Translations under genes and position numbers: made by a program
Source: Parietichytrium sp. I65-24A
Lineage: Eukaryota; Sar; Bigyra; Thraustochytrida; Thraustochytriidae
Reading direction: 5' to 3'
Length of the DNA: 64,000 nt
NCBI GenBank assembly: GCA_012862575.1
Contig: BLSF01000008.1
Span: 719,871-783,870 of the forward strand
Part shown: positions 1 to 7,759 of the stretch, piece after piece
Numbering within the stretch: position 1 is the first letter of the stretch
Layout: every line of letters begins with the position of its first letter
Notes under the pieces: model-generated
Seen by the model: the letters and a program-made list of their open reading frames with translations, nothing else
The model's database searches: none
Told to the model about the DNA's origin: nothing

Positions 1-1064
1 GCGATAAGGACGGCACACAGCAGGAATCTCAAATAAACGCAAAGGATTCTCCGCTTCAGTTGGCTCCTCACGACGCGATGGATATGGAAGAAGACCAGGA
101 CGCATTTCAGTATGCCGTTCAGCGGGGCGGCAAGTCGTTGCGTCATTCAGCGATGGCTCACATCAAATACATTAAGGACGATCTCCTTAACACGTTCTCG
201 CGCTCGCGCTGGCATTCGAACGAGATCTGGATGACACTGTTTCTGTGGGCGCTGGCGTACTGGTTGCGGTTGTACATTCACTACTTTGCACAATTCTTCT
301 TCCTGCAGTACACGGGCCAAGCGACAATTTACGATCTGCAGCTCTTCCTTCACCGTTGCGTACTCAAGTATTCGACCGGCGCGCTGCCCATCATCACTCT
401 GGTGTCCACCATTCTGCTCGGCACGTTGTCCAACGTAGCATTCTTTTGCCTCCTGTGTCAATCCTGCATGCTGCTCTCTTGGGTTTTCGGCTTCATGCCC
501 GACGCTCTCCTCCACTTTTGCACAGTCTTCGGGGTCCTCACTGTCCTCGACCCGTTCCTCGTGCTCGCTTCTGACTCCATCTCCCAGGCGTACTTTTGCT
601 CCTCCGTCTGCTCCTCCGACCCGTTCCACCGCGACTGCCTCTGCACCCCCACCGACGTCTCGCGCATCTTCTCCGCCGTGGCCGCCACCGAGGGCTCCCT
701 CCTCAACGCCTGGTACCTGTCGCTCCTCGTGTACGCGCTCGTCTCCGCCGCCGCGGCTACCGTCCTCGCCGCGCACCTCGTGCTGCTCAACCGCAGTGGC
801 CGGGCGCAGGACCTCTTTCGCAGACTGCACCTCTCCGAGCCGGCCTTCTTCCTCCCCGCGGACAGCGAAGTGTCCGCGCAGTACGTCGCAGCAGCGCTTC
901 AGCGCGCGGACGCCTGGCGAGGACCCCGTGGGGAGACGCGCGTGGTGGACAGACAAGTGTCCGCGGACGCTGAGAAGGTACAGGTCCTCGAGGACGGCAG
1001 GCTCTGGAGAGAGTTCCGACGCTCGCCGGACGACGGGATGATACTGGAGACCACGCCGTTTTGA
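1..1064 (+). CDS. Multipass membrane protein, C-terminal part (5' end outside window)
   Basis: The reading frame is open from base 3 with no stop before the window edge, and the first candidate start at base 60 is only a TTG, so this is the C-terminal end of a longer protein. After a charged lead there are hydrophobic segments around the tryptophan-rich stretch at bases 225-320, then at about 370-460, 460-570 and 700-790, suggesting at least four membrane spans. A cysteine-rich loop (motif CSSVCSSDPF and further Cys) at about 595-650 probably lies outside the cytosol. The last 90 residues are polar and likely cytosolic. GC-rich third positions create long antisense frames over the same bases. 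I do not recognise the family. That it is a real gene is well supported by hydrophobic periodicity and codon bias. Confidence 0.75.
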   Translation, partial: DKDGTQQESQINAKDSPLQLAPHDAMDMEEDQDAFQYAVQRGGKSLRHSAMAHIKYIKDDLLNTFSRSRWHSNEIWMTLFLWALAYWLRLYIHYFAQFFFLQYTGQATIYDLQLFLHRCVLKYSTGALPIITLVSTILLGTLSNVAFFCLLCQSCMLLSWVFGFMPDALLHFCTVFGVLTVLDPFLVLASDSISQAYFCSSVCSSDPFHRDCLCTPTDVSRIFSAVAATEGSLLNAWYLSLLVYALVSAAAATVLAAHLVLLNRSGRAQDLFRRLHLSEPAFFLPADSEVSAQYVAAALQRADAWRGPRGETRVVDRQVSADAEKVQVLEDGRLWREFRRSPDDGMILETTPF

Positions 1065-1335
1065 GTACAGCGGGGGTGCGCGCCGGGGACCCCGCGGACG
1101 CCGAGAACCACAGAACCGCAGAACCCGAGAGTGGTTTGCAGAAGAGCCCAAGAACCGGAGGGACCGTCACTCGCTGCAATGGAATTGAAGAACCGGAGAA
1201 CCGGAGAACCCGCTCTGCGCAAGTACAAAAAACCATGGTACCAGGTACTCGAGTACTACGGCATCGGTGCTGGTTAACACTCTCATACCGGTATAGCTAC
1301 TAGCTAGTAGTAGTAGTAATTAATAATTCTGAATC

Positions 1336-1435
1336 ATCCGTTGAGACTGCGGAACGCAATGACATTCTTGAAAATTTGTTCCAGTGATTTGTTCGTGAGA
1401 AAAAATGATAAAAAACATTAAAAGACATGGGCCTG
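1336..1435 (+). repeat. Interspersed repeat R, copy 1
   Basis: Bases 1336-1378 match 2024-2066 at all but two positions. Both copies then run through an A-rich stretch to a shared AAAAGACATGGG-like end. The copies lie 688 bases apart in the same orientation. The repeat has no recognisable coding content. Confidence 0.7.
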
Positions 1436-1870
1436 ACAGGCCAGACCTAATGAAAAGCCGGTCCGCTAGGGGAAGCTATCCTATGCAGAAAAAATATGAC
1501 ATAGGAGGTGGAGTCCGGTGTCGAGCACAATCTGGCGAAGACTGCTTGAAAACGATCCGTTGGGTATGAAATGTATGGCAAAAGTGCACTGACCTTGTAA
1601 GCACACAACGAAGCGCGCAGAGCGGACATTCCCCTTTACAAAAGGAATCAACGTCCCGAGCTTTATTCGCTCTAGATTAGCCTCTCTGGAGCGAAAGACG
1701 CGAAAGACGCCAGACGAGGTCGAGTCTGCACAATTGAGTTGAGTATCGGTAATTATGACTAAACGCTCATACGAGCCCATGGCAGTGCACTGATTTCGTG
1801 TACGCGCAGCGAGGCGCGCAGTGCGAGTGAGTCAACGGAAACGAGGTCCAAGACCCGAATGCTACTTCAA

Positions 1871-1924
1871 CTTCCGAATTCGTACTAGGTTATGGTACGC
1901 TGCACTTCGTGGCTTCACTTGCAT
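1871..1924 (+). repeat. Interspersed repeat S, copy 1
   Basis: Begins CTTCCGA and ends with the shared core TACGCTGCACTTCGTGGCTT. Related copies lie at 1940-1990 and 3090-3140 in the same orientation. Confidence 0.65.
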
Positions 1925-1939
1925 GTATTGAGCACCCCA

Positions 1940-1990
1940 CCTTCCGATAGGGTTTGTTTACGCACTCACTTCGTGGCTTCACTGCTCAAT
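1940..1990 (+). repeat. Interspersed repeat S, copy 2
   Basis: Carries CCTTCCGATAGGGTTTGTTT followed by a diverged spacer and the CTTCGTGGCTTCACTGC core. It is closest to the copy at 3090-3140. Confidence 0.65.
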
Positions 1991-2023
1991 GCAGTGTGTG
2001 TATTGACAGTGAGTTATCGAGTT

Positions 2024-2108
2024 ATCCGTTGAGACTGCGAAACGCAATGACATTCTTGAAATTTTGATTGACTGTGAAAAAAAAAAGAAAAGACATAAAA
2101 AGACATGG
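2024..2108 (+). repeat. Interspersed repeat R, copy 2
   Basis: Second copy of the 1336-1435 repeat. It ends directly before the undetermined base at 2112 and the tandem-repeat coding fragment. An assembly join or an ancient duplication could both explain this placement. Confidence 0.7.
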
Positions 2109-2112
2109 GACN

Positions 2113-2381
2113 GCACCATGGCACCAACCATGAACAACACCACCATGGCACCAACCATGAACAACACCACCATGGCACCAACCATGAACAACACCACCAT
2201 GGCACCAACCATGAACAACACCACCAACGTCACCGTTTCACCAACCGCTGCACAGACCATGCAACCAACCGCCAGCAACAGCACCAACACCACTGCACCA
2301 ACTTCTGCGCCAAGTGATGCATCTAGCACTGCAGTTATTCTGACCGCTTCTGCTGCTGCCCTTCTTGCACGCTACATGTAA
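2113..2381 (+). CDS. Tandem-repeat surface protein, 3' fragment (GPI-type tail)
   Basis: An in-frame stretch encodes four exact copies of the 9-residue unit TMAPTMNNT (27-base DNA unit), then a Thr/Ser/Asn-rich region with NVT and NTT sequons. It ends in a small-residue stretch and a short hydrophobic tail (AVILTASAAALLARYM) directly before the stop. This layout is typical of GPI-anchored, heavily glycosylated cell-surface proteins. The first in-frame ATG is at 2118, but no signal peptide is present. Base 2112 is an N directly before the array, so the true 5' part is probably missing or collapsed in the assembly. It could also be a decayed gene. The function cannot be named; a cell-surface location is an inference. 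Confidence 0.55.
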
Positions 2382-2445
2382 ATCGGTATTTTTCGCCTCC
2401 GTTTGAGAAGCTGTTCTTTCTCTGCTCTTTCACGAGATGTCGCTA

Positions 2446-2451
2446 AATAAA
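2446..2451 (+). promoter_or_regulatory. Possible AATAAA polyadenylation signal
   Basis: A canonical AATAAA hexamer lies 65 bases after the stop codon of the tandem-repeat fragment. The position is plausible for a 3' end, but the motif is short. Confidence 0.3.
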
Positions 2452-3089
2452 GCTACCTTTCATGAATTATGAATTAAGAGCGCGCACTTTGTCCACTCAT
2501 ACATAAATGTTTTCGTCTGCTACTGTCTTTCATTGTCCAAGAAATTGGAGACCCAACCTTTCAGCTCGTTCGTTTAGCTCTCCTTTCTGGCCTTGAAATA
2601 ATCATGAAAAGTACGGACGCCAGAAAGGACCTCCGTCGTTAGCGTCTTGAGCGTTGAGGAGCACAAAACTCTGAAGAGTCCAGGGTCTGGAACACTCGTC
2701 TACGTTACGCAACAACGAGGAGGCGCAGCTCTCCTGTACGAAGAGAGCCGGAACCGGGTGCGCTTGCGTTGGCAATGTACTAACAGTCACCACACATACG
2801 CATTCGTACGTACGCGAGAAAGAAGAAGACAAACTTGGGAGGGTCTCGGTGCGGGACCACAACCCCTTGGACGATTCTAGTTTGTGGAGACCAGGCAGAC
2901 GTGCAATGCGGACCTCTAGAAATTTATCGCCGAGACGGGTTAATCGGTTTGACGCTGTAATCGAGACGCTGCATGGAACAGGAGACTCCACAGACACCCA
3001 CGGACACCACGGACTCGACTCTTGCATGGATGATCGATTCGGTTCCGCAGTCGTCGGGATCGCCAAGATGACAAGATGACACCGCACCT

Positions 3090-3140
3090 TCCTTCCGATA
3101 GGATTAGTTTACGCTGCACTTCGTGGCTTCACTGCCAAGA
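3090..3140 (+). repeat. Interspersed repeat S, copy 3
   Basis: Carries CCTTCCGATAGGATTAGTTT and the full TGCACTTCGTGGCTTCACTG core, about 1.1 kb downstream of the other two copies. Confidence 0.65.
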
Positions 3141-3788
3141 TGACTCTGCTCTGTGTTTGCATTCTATGTTATTCGCCCTTCATGGGGAAGGAAGCGCAAG
3201 ACCCTTCGAATCCTTCGTTTTAATTTTAAGGATCTCGAATCGAGCAAATAGTTTAATGCACTAACCTGAGCGCAATTGACTTTGTCAAGCCATGATTCGT
3301 CGTGAGAAGCGAACTCGCTCAAGACTGTTGTTGTGATAAGGGTTTCCTCAGGCTATCGCAGCTCCCTAACGGCATCGCTACCTTTATTCTTCTCTCCCAG
3401 TTCTCCCAGTCGTGTCTTCCGACTAAGGATGTCAGGGCGACCTTCACAGTCGTGTCTGCCGACTAACCAACTTAGGCCGCCATTGAAATGGAGCACCGTG
3501 ACTATAATAGTGGGTGCGCGATTGGCAACGATGTACAACGCGTACTGACTGTGAAATAAAAAAGAAGAGGGAAGAGGGAAGAGGAAAGAGGAAAGAGGAG
3601 AGTGCAAGCGCTTGTTGCAAACTGCACATGTACACTGAGACAACTAACTCCACCTCACGCTCTGTGCCTACAAGAAAAGAAAAGGAAGGAAATCAGTCAC
3701 TTTCGGAGGGTGGTCGGGCGCCAAAAGAAAAAAAAGAGGCGGCAGTGAAAGCAGAGACCGGAGGAATCGGAAGAGGACGGCGGACGAA

Positions 3789-4730
3789 ATGAGCGAACTT
3801 CAGCTGCAGACGCTGTTGCATAGCTCAGTTCACGGTACTGACGCCGTCAACATTGTGGACCGCATTGTGCGCACGAGGATTACGGAGTCAAGCTACTGGA
3901 GGCAAGAGTGCTTCGCTCTGGACGCGGCGGGGCTAGTGGACAAAGGCGCCAAACTGGAGGCACTAGGAGGCTCGTATACAGAGACCGGAAAGCCCACGGC
4001 TTTCTTATGCCTGGTGCTCAAGCTGCTTCAGCTTAAACCAGAGGAAGAGATCGTTGATGAGTTACTGGAAAATTGCGAGTTCAAGTATCTGCGAGCACTG
4101 GCCGCCTTTTACGTGCGGCTGACAGGGTCTCCCAAGCAAATCTACGCCAAGTTAGAACCCCTTTACATGGATTACTCCAAGCTGCGCGTTCGTAGCAAGG
4201 CAGGCTGGAGCATTATCACCATGGACGAATTTGTGGACAACTTACTCTCAGAAGAGTTTGCCTGTGACATTTCGCTTCCGCGGCTGGTTGGGAGGCACGT
4301 CCTTGAGGCCAACGGGCTCATCGAGCCCTACGTTTCCCCCGTCCTTGCCAAGCTGGCACAAGGCGACACGGAGAGTCTAGGGTCGATTTCTGAACCGAGT
4401 GATACAGCGGACGAGGACGAATTCGATGCTGAGAAAGAAGGCGTAACGGAGAAACCAGCAGTGAGGCTCAAGGACTCGAGTAAAACTTCGGAGAAAGACA
4501 CGGGAAGAACCACAGGCACCAAGCCCGAAGACACGGGTGCTGTGGGTCTGAAAGTTGGAAAGAAACGTGAGCGTTCCCACGATGATGGGAACGTTTCTGA
4601 GAGCGCTGAAAGCCAAGAGCATCATAAGAGAGAGAGAAAATCAAAGAAAGAAAGGAAGAAGGAAAAAAAGGCAAAAAAAGAAAAGAAAGAGAAAAAGAAA
4701 CCGCGACTTTTCATCAAAGGTCTCAAGTAG
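3789..4730 (+). CDS. PRP38: Pre-mRNA-splicing factor PRP38
   Basis: PRP38 is a structural subunit of the U4/U6.U5 tri-snRNP needed to activate the spliceosome. The N-terminal 180 residues match the PRP38 fold closely: an initial segment with VHGTDAVNIVDRIVRTRI, then SYWRQECFALDAAGLVDKG, GKPTAFLCLVLKLLQL, FKYLRALAAFYVRLTG and EPLYMDYSKLR, ending near CDISLPRLVGRHVLE. From about residue 195 the protein becomes acidic and then Lys/Glu-rich, ending in repeated KKEKK blocks. This replaces the Arg/Ser-rich tail of animal PRPF38A and probably serves as nuclear localisation or RNA-contact tail. The ATG at 3789 follows a purine-rich leader and starts at the expected conserved position. The frame is intronless. 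The tail composition resembles that of algal and yeast homologues. Confidence 0.97.
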   Translation: MSELQLQTLLHSSVHGTDAVNIVDRIVRTRITESSYWRQECFALDAAGLVDKGAKLEALGGSYTETGKPTAFLCLVLKLLQLKPEEEIVDELLENCEFKYLRALAAFYVRLTGSPKQIYAKLEPLYMDYSKLRVRSKAGWSIITMDEFVDNLLSEEFACDISLPRLVGRHVLEANGLIEPYVSPVLAKLAQGDTESLGSISEPSDTADEDEFDAEKEGVTEKPAVRLKDSSKTSEKDTGRTTGTKPEDTGAVGLKVGKKRERSHDDGNVSESAESQEHHKRERKSKKERKKEKKAKKEKKEKKKPRLFIKGLK

Positions 4731-4981
4731 AATTGCTATTGATATTAACTCTTCTTGTAAATTGAAAAAACGAACTGCCATTGATACGCTCCAAGGCTGT
4801 CAGCTCGCACCCTCCCGTTTCGAACGAGATGGCGCTGCATTTTTCAACGCTTAAAACACAAACTCCAAAACAAAACCTACAGGGATTGTCTTCTCTGATA
4901 CAATACAGGTAAACACGTCACGTGCTTTGTCAGACATTTGCTGCAAAGCTGAGATCGGACGCGATAAAAGGAACTTTTGAA

Positions 4982-5734
4982 TTAAACTTGAGCACTCGCG
5001 GCTTTCGTGTCCGCATCGCTCTTAGCAGCCGTGATTTGCGCCGCAGGGCCAGGGGACTCAACAACCGCATCTGGAGGGTTGCTTTCCGCGTTGCCCCCTC
5101 GACGAGGTATTCTCCCTGTTCTGACGATGTTCTTGCAAAACCCAAATGCAACCATGTATCCCCCCAAATGTACTGCCACGTAGATAGCTATTGCAACCCC
5201 TGTTCCGAGAGAATAGCTCACTCGTTCAAACATGGTTGCAAATGGCCAAGATGTGATCACCGCAGCCAGGATCGTCAACTTCAAATAACGCCATGAGCTC
5301 CTGCCCCTAAACTCCCTCTCTCCGCCGGCGATGGCAATTAGGTCCCCAAAAACCTCTATCAGTGCCCACCATGTTGTTGTGAAGATTGCAAGCAGCACGA
5401 AGCACAAAGCTTCAATAAGCCTTTTGGTGATGGCGCCTTTCGGGTCGATTGGGTGATGAAAGTAAATATGAAAAAGGTTGATCCCCACCGTCTCCACCAC
5501 ACCCAATACCAGCCAGCTCTTGTTATCTGGCGCGAACTGGCTACCGGAGTATGAGCCCGACGCAGACGCTCGCGCCTGTATACCTTGGGCCACCTCCTTG
5601 ATGCCCAGCTTCTGAACACTGTACGTCACCACCGCAGCTACACACGCGACCCCCAAGATGCCGACCACAGCCCCTGCAACGCGTCTTCCAACCGCCCTTT
5701 TCGTCACCTCGGCGTCGAGTCGCGGATCCTCCAT
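4982..5734 (-). CDS. Uncharacterised five-span membrane protein
   Basis: From the ATG at 5734 this encodes 250 residues. Hydrophobic segments follow a basic N-terminus: one near residues 18-40 (AGAVVGILGVACVAAVVTY), one near 70-90, a long double segment near 105-140 containing TTTWWALIEVFGD, one near 155-175 and one near 185-210. The C-terminus is hydrophilic, Ala/Ser/Asp-rich and likely cytosolic. The frame runs 42 codons further upstream, but that part is Arg/Cys-rich and unlike a protein N-terminus, so I prefer the ATG at 5734. No family is recognised. The gene is first in a run of three minus-strand genes with separate spacers. Confidence 0.75.
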   Translation of the reverse strand: MEDPRLDAEVTKRAVGRRVAGAVVGILGVACVAAVVTYSVQKLGIKEVAQGIQARASASGSYSGSQFAPDNKSWLVLGVVETVGINLFHIYFHHPIDPKGAITKRLIEALCFVLLAIFTTTWWALIEVFGDLIAIAGGEREFRGRSSWRYLKLTILAAVITSWPFATMFERVSYSLGTGVAIAIYVAVHLGGYMVAFGFCKNIVRTGRIPRRGGNAESNPPDAVVESPGPAAQITAAKSDADTKAASAQV

Positions 5735-6076
5735 CGCCCTCTGCTCCCCAGCGTCTCGGTCTCTCTGCGCGCACGTTCGGTCTCGTGCGCACAAACATGT
5801 CGTCACCTTAGTGTTTCGGGTATCAGCTCTCAAGAGACGAAAACTGAACGGGGTGTGCACGCTGGCGATTCATATAGGCACTCTGGCACTCTGGCTCTCA
5901 GTGGGGTTAGAGGTGATACTGAGTACCTTTTTCAATCAATCAATCAATCAATCAATCAAGACGAAGACGAAGACGAAGCGGGAAAAAGTTGCGAAGGAGA
6001 ACACAGGTTTTACATGTATCAGGGCTAGAAACGAAAGCGTCGATGGGACAGACCACATTGCGACATCAAGGTCTGA
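5735..6076. other. Spacer with AATC and ACGAAG microsatellites
   Basis: It lies upstream of the membrane protein and downstream of the acidic coiled-coil gene. Bases 5935-5958 are about six AATC units and 5959-5977 are GACGAA units. No gene is seen. Confidence 0.5.
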
Positions 6077-6512
6077 TCAAATCATGTCGGAGTGGTTGTT
6101 GAGGATGGCGTTAACATCGTCTTGGGAGGCGCCGGCTTGGAGCATGCGTTGCCGGAGGACGTGGGATTGCACGTTTGCGGCCCATTTGCTTAGGCCGTCT
6201 CCCATGAGCGAGAGAATGTATCCTTCTTCCTCGCTTCCTTGGGCGGTGTCGGGAACCGCCTCCAGTGCCTTCAAAGTGTTGGCGTTGAGTGTCTTCTTGG
6301 TCTCCTCGGGGACAGCGTACTTCTCCGCAAGCTCGTCAAAGAGTGTTTCCTCATGGCCTGAGTACTCTGTGAGAAGATCGTCAATATCTGCCAACCTTTC
6401 AGGCGCGAGTTCAGTGAAGAACGCGGTCAGAATCGCGTGATTGATATCATATGCTTCCTGGCTCTCTAGAGCCTTGGCGAGAGCACCCAGCCACATGACT
6501 ACCTCTTCCTCT

Positions 6513-6544
<32 letters not shown>

Positions 6545-7033
6545 AGCCGAGTCATCAGGTTCCCTTTGAATTCTGCTCTCTGCTTTTGAGCCAATCTCCT
6601 CAATCACTGAGTTGGCCTGGTCAGATTCATCCTCAACATCGGCCTGGTAGCCAGTGCCGCTTGCAGGCTGTATTAGTGACTCGCTGTCCTGCGGCAGGCT
6701 CTCCTCTTGCGTCTCCCCATCCTTCGAAAGAGGCGGCGGTGGGGAATTGACTGACGACTTCCTTCTAAGAACGGCACTCGTTCGCTTCGATATAGACTTC
6801 CGCGCTGCAGAGAACCTCAGAGCAAGATTTTTTACGATGGACTTTCTCTTTGCCTCCAACTCCAGGGCTTCCTCTTTCGCCTTCTTCAGATCCTTCGCGC
6901 GCAGTGTCAAGTTGTACCTGGCTGCCCGTGCTTTCGCCACTTTGGCTGCGTTCACCAACTCTCGCTCTTTATATCTGCGCTGCTGAGCCATAAACGCCTC
7001 TGGCGTGCCAGTGAACACCCATTCCGTCGCCAT
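6077..7033 (-). CDS. Acidic coiled-coil protein with C-terminal KYxGxEExLF-type motif
   Basis: 318 residues from the ATG at 7033. Residues 15-100 are Lys/Arg/Ala/Glu-rich and predicted helical, probably a coiled coil. The middle is Ser/Glu-rich and contains an uninterrupted run of about 15 glutamates near residue 165, encoded by a GAG/GAA microsatellite. The segment ADIDDLLTEYSGHEETLF followed by DELAEKYAV resembles a short helical motif seen at the C-terminus of many stramenopile PH, FYVE and kinesin proteins. The family link is from memory and is an inference. The last 60 residues are helical. No enzyme motif is present. It may be an adaptor or cytoskeletal protein, but no function can be assigned. 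Confidence 0.75.
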
Positions 7034-7759
7034 TTTCTGCTCCTCTCTCCCTTTCTCTCGCCCGACGTCGCTCTTTTAATACCTTTTCGTCGCACTTTTC
7101 TCGCGCTGTCTCCCTTCTGCCGAGGACACTTCTCGCGCCAATTCTTACTCCTATATGGAAAATGTATCGACTGCTAGAGGACACGTGTGAGAAAGTGAGC
7201 GAGAGCGGACTATTAAAAATAGTAAATCGAGGGCTAAGCTGGCACACACCTACACTTAAACAGACTCCTATTGATTGTTATAAAAGCGGGATAATGCTCG
7301 GTATAATAGTACTATATTATGTGTTAGCTATTCAGATGATGTCACCACAGCTTAGTGATTGCTGATAATCAGTGGTAGGTGTATGGAAAGGTGCTAACGA
7401 ATGGGTAGCTTTAAAAATAGAACTGGAATGGTCGTGGGCGGTACAGTAGTATAGCATAGTATTTCTTAGCGGTGATGCGAAATGCGGATTGATGAGAAAA
7501 AACGTGCCGCAAGAAAATGTTGAGCAAATGTTTCGCAGAGTCGCCGGATGAATGCAGCGCAGCGTCTTGTCGACCGTTGCAAGACGACGAAGGTAGGCAA
7601 GAACTCTACCGATACAGCGCGACTGCTTGAAAGGGTTTCTGGTTATGTTGCCGATGGATGCGAAGGGATGTCAACAGTTTTGTTTTCCTCTAGTTAGGGC
7701 TTCCCAACACAAAGTGTTTGGAGCAAGAATAGAAAGGATTGCTTCATGTGAATTTTTAT
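7034..7759. other. Spacer between coiled-coil gene and FATP gene
   Basis: AT-rich, containing the promoter of the acidic coiled-coil gene (pyrimidine-rich stretch 7034-7110) and the 3' side of the FATP gene. No coding region or repeat is seen. Confidence 0.45.

Larger units (their letters stand above)
1065..2112. other. Spacer with degenerate interspersed repeats
   Basis: No supportable gene. It holds one copy of a roughly 100-base repeat (1336-1435, second copy 2024-2108) and two copies of a repeat built around a CTTCGTGGCTTCACT core (1871-1924 and 1940-1990; third copy 3090-3140). A short run of GAACCGGAGAACC-type units lies at 1180-1215. Confidence 0.6.
2382..3788. other. Spacer between surface-protein fragment and PRP38
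   Basis: No gene is supported. Short frames here lack domain features and switch strand. It contains one S repeat and, at 3545-3600, a purine-rich GAAGAGGGAAGAGG run that probably lies in the PRP38 promoter or 5' leader. Confidence 0.5.

Noticed and set aside
147-1151. 334-residue antisense frame at the window start
   Set aside because: It overlaps the membrane-protein frame, which has ordered hydrophobic spans; the antisense product is Glu/Gly/Arg-rich and extends past the gene without features.
5658-6440. 260-residue plus-strand frame across two minus genes
   Set aside because: It spans a spacer and the ends of two other genes, reads through the AATC microsatellite, and has no domain.
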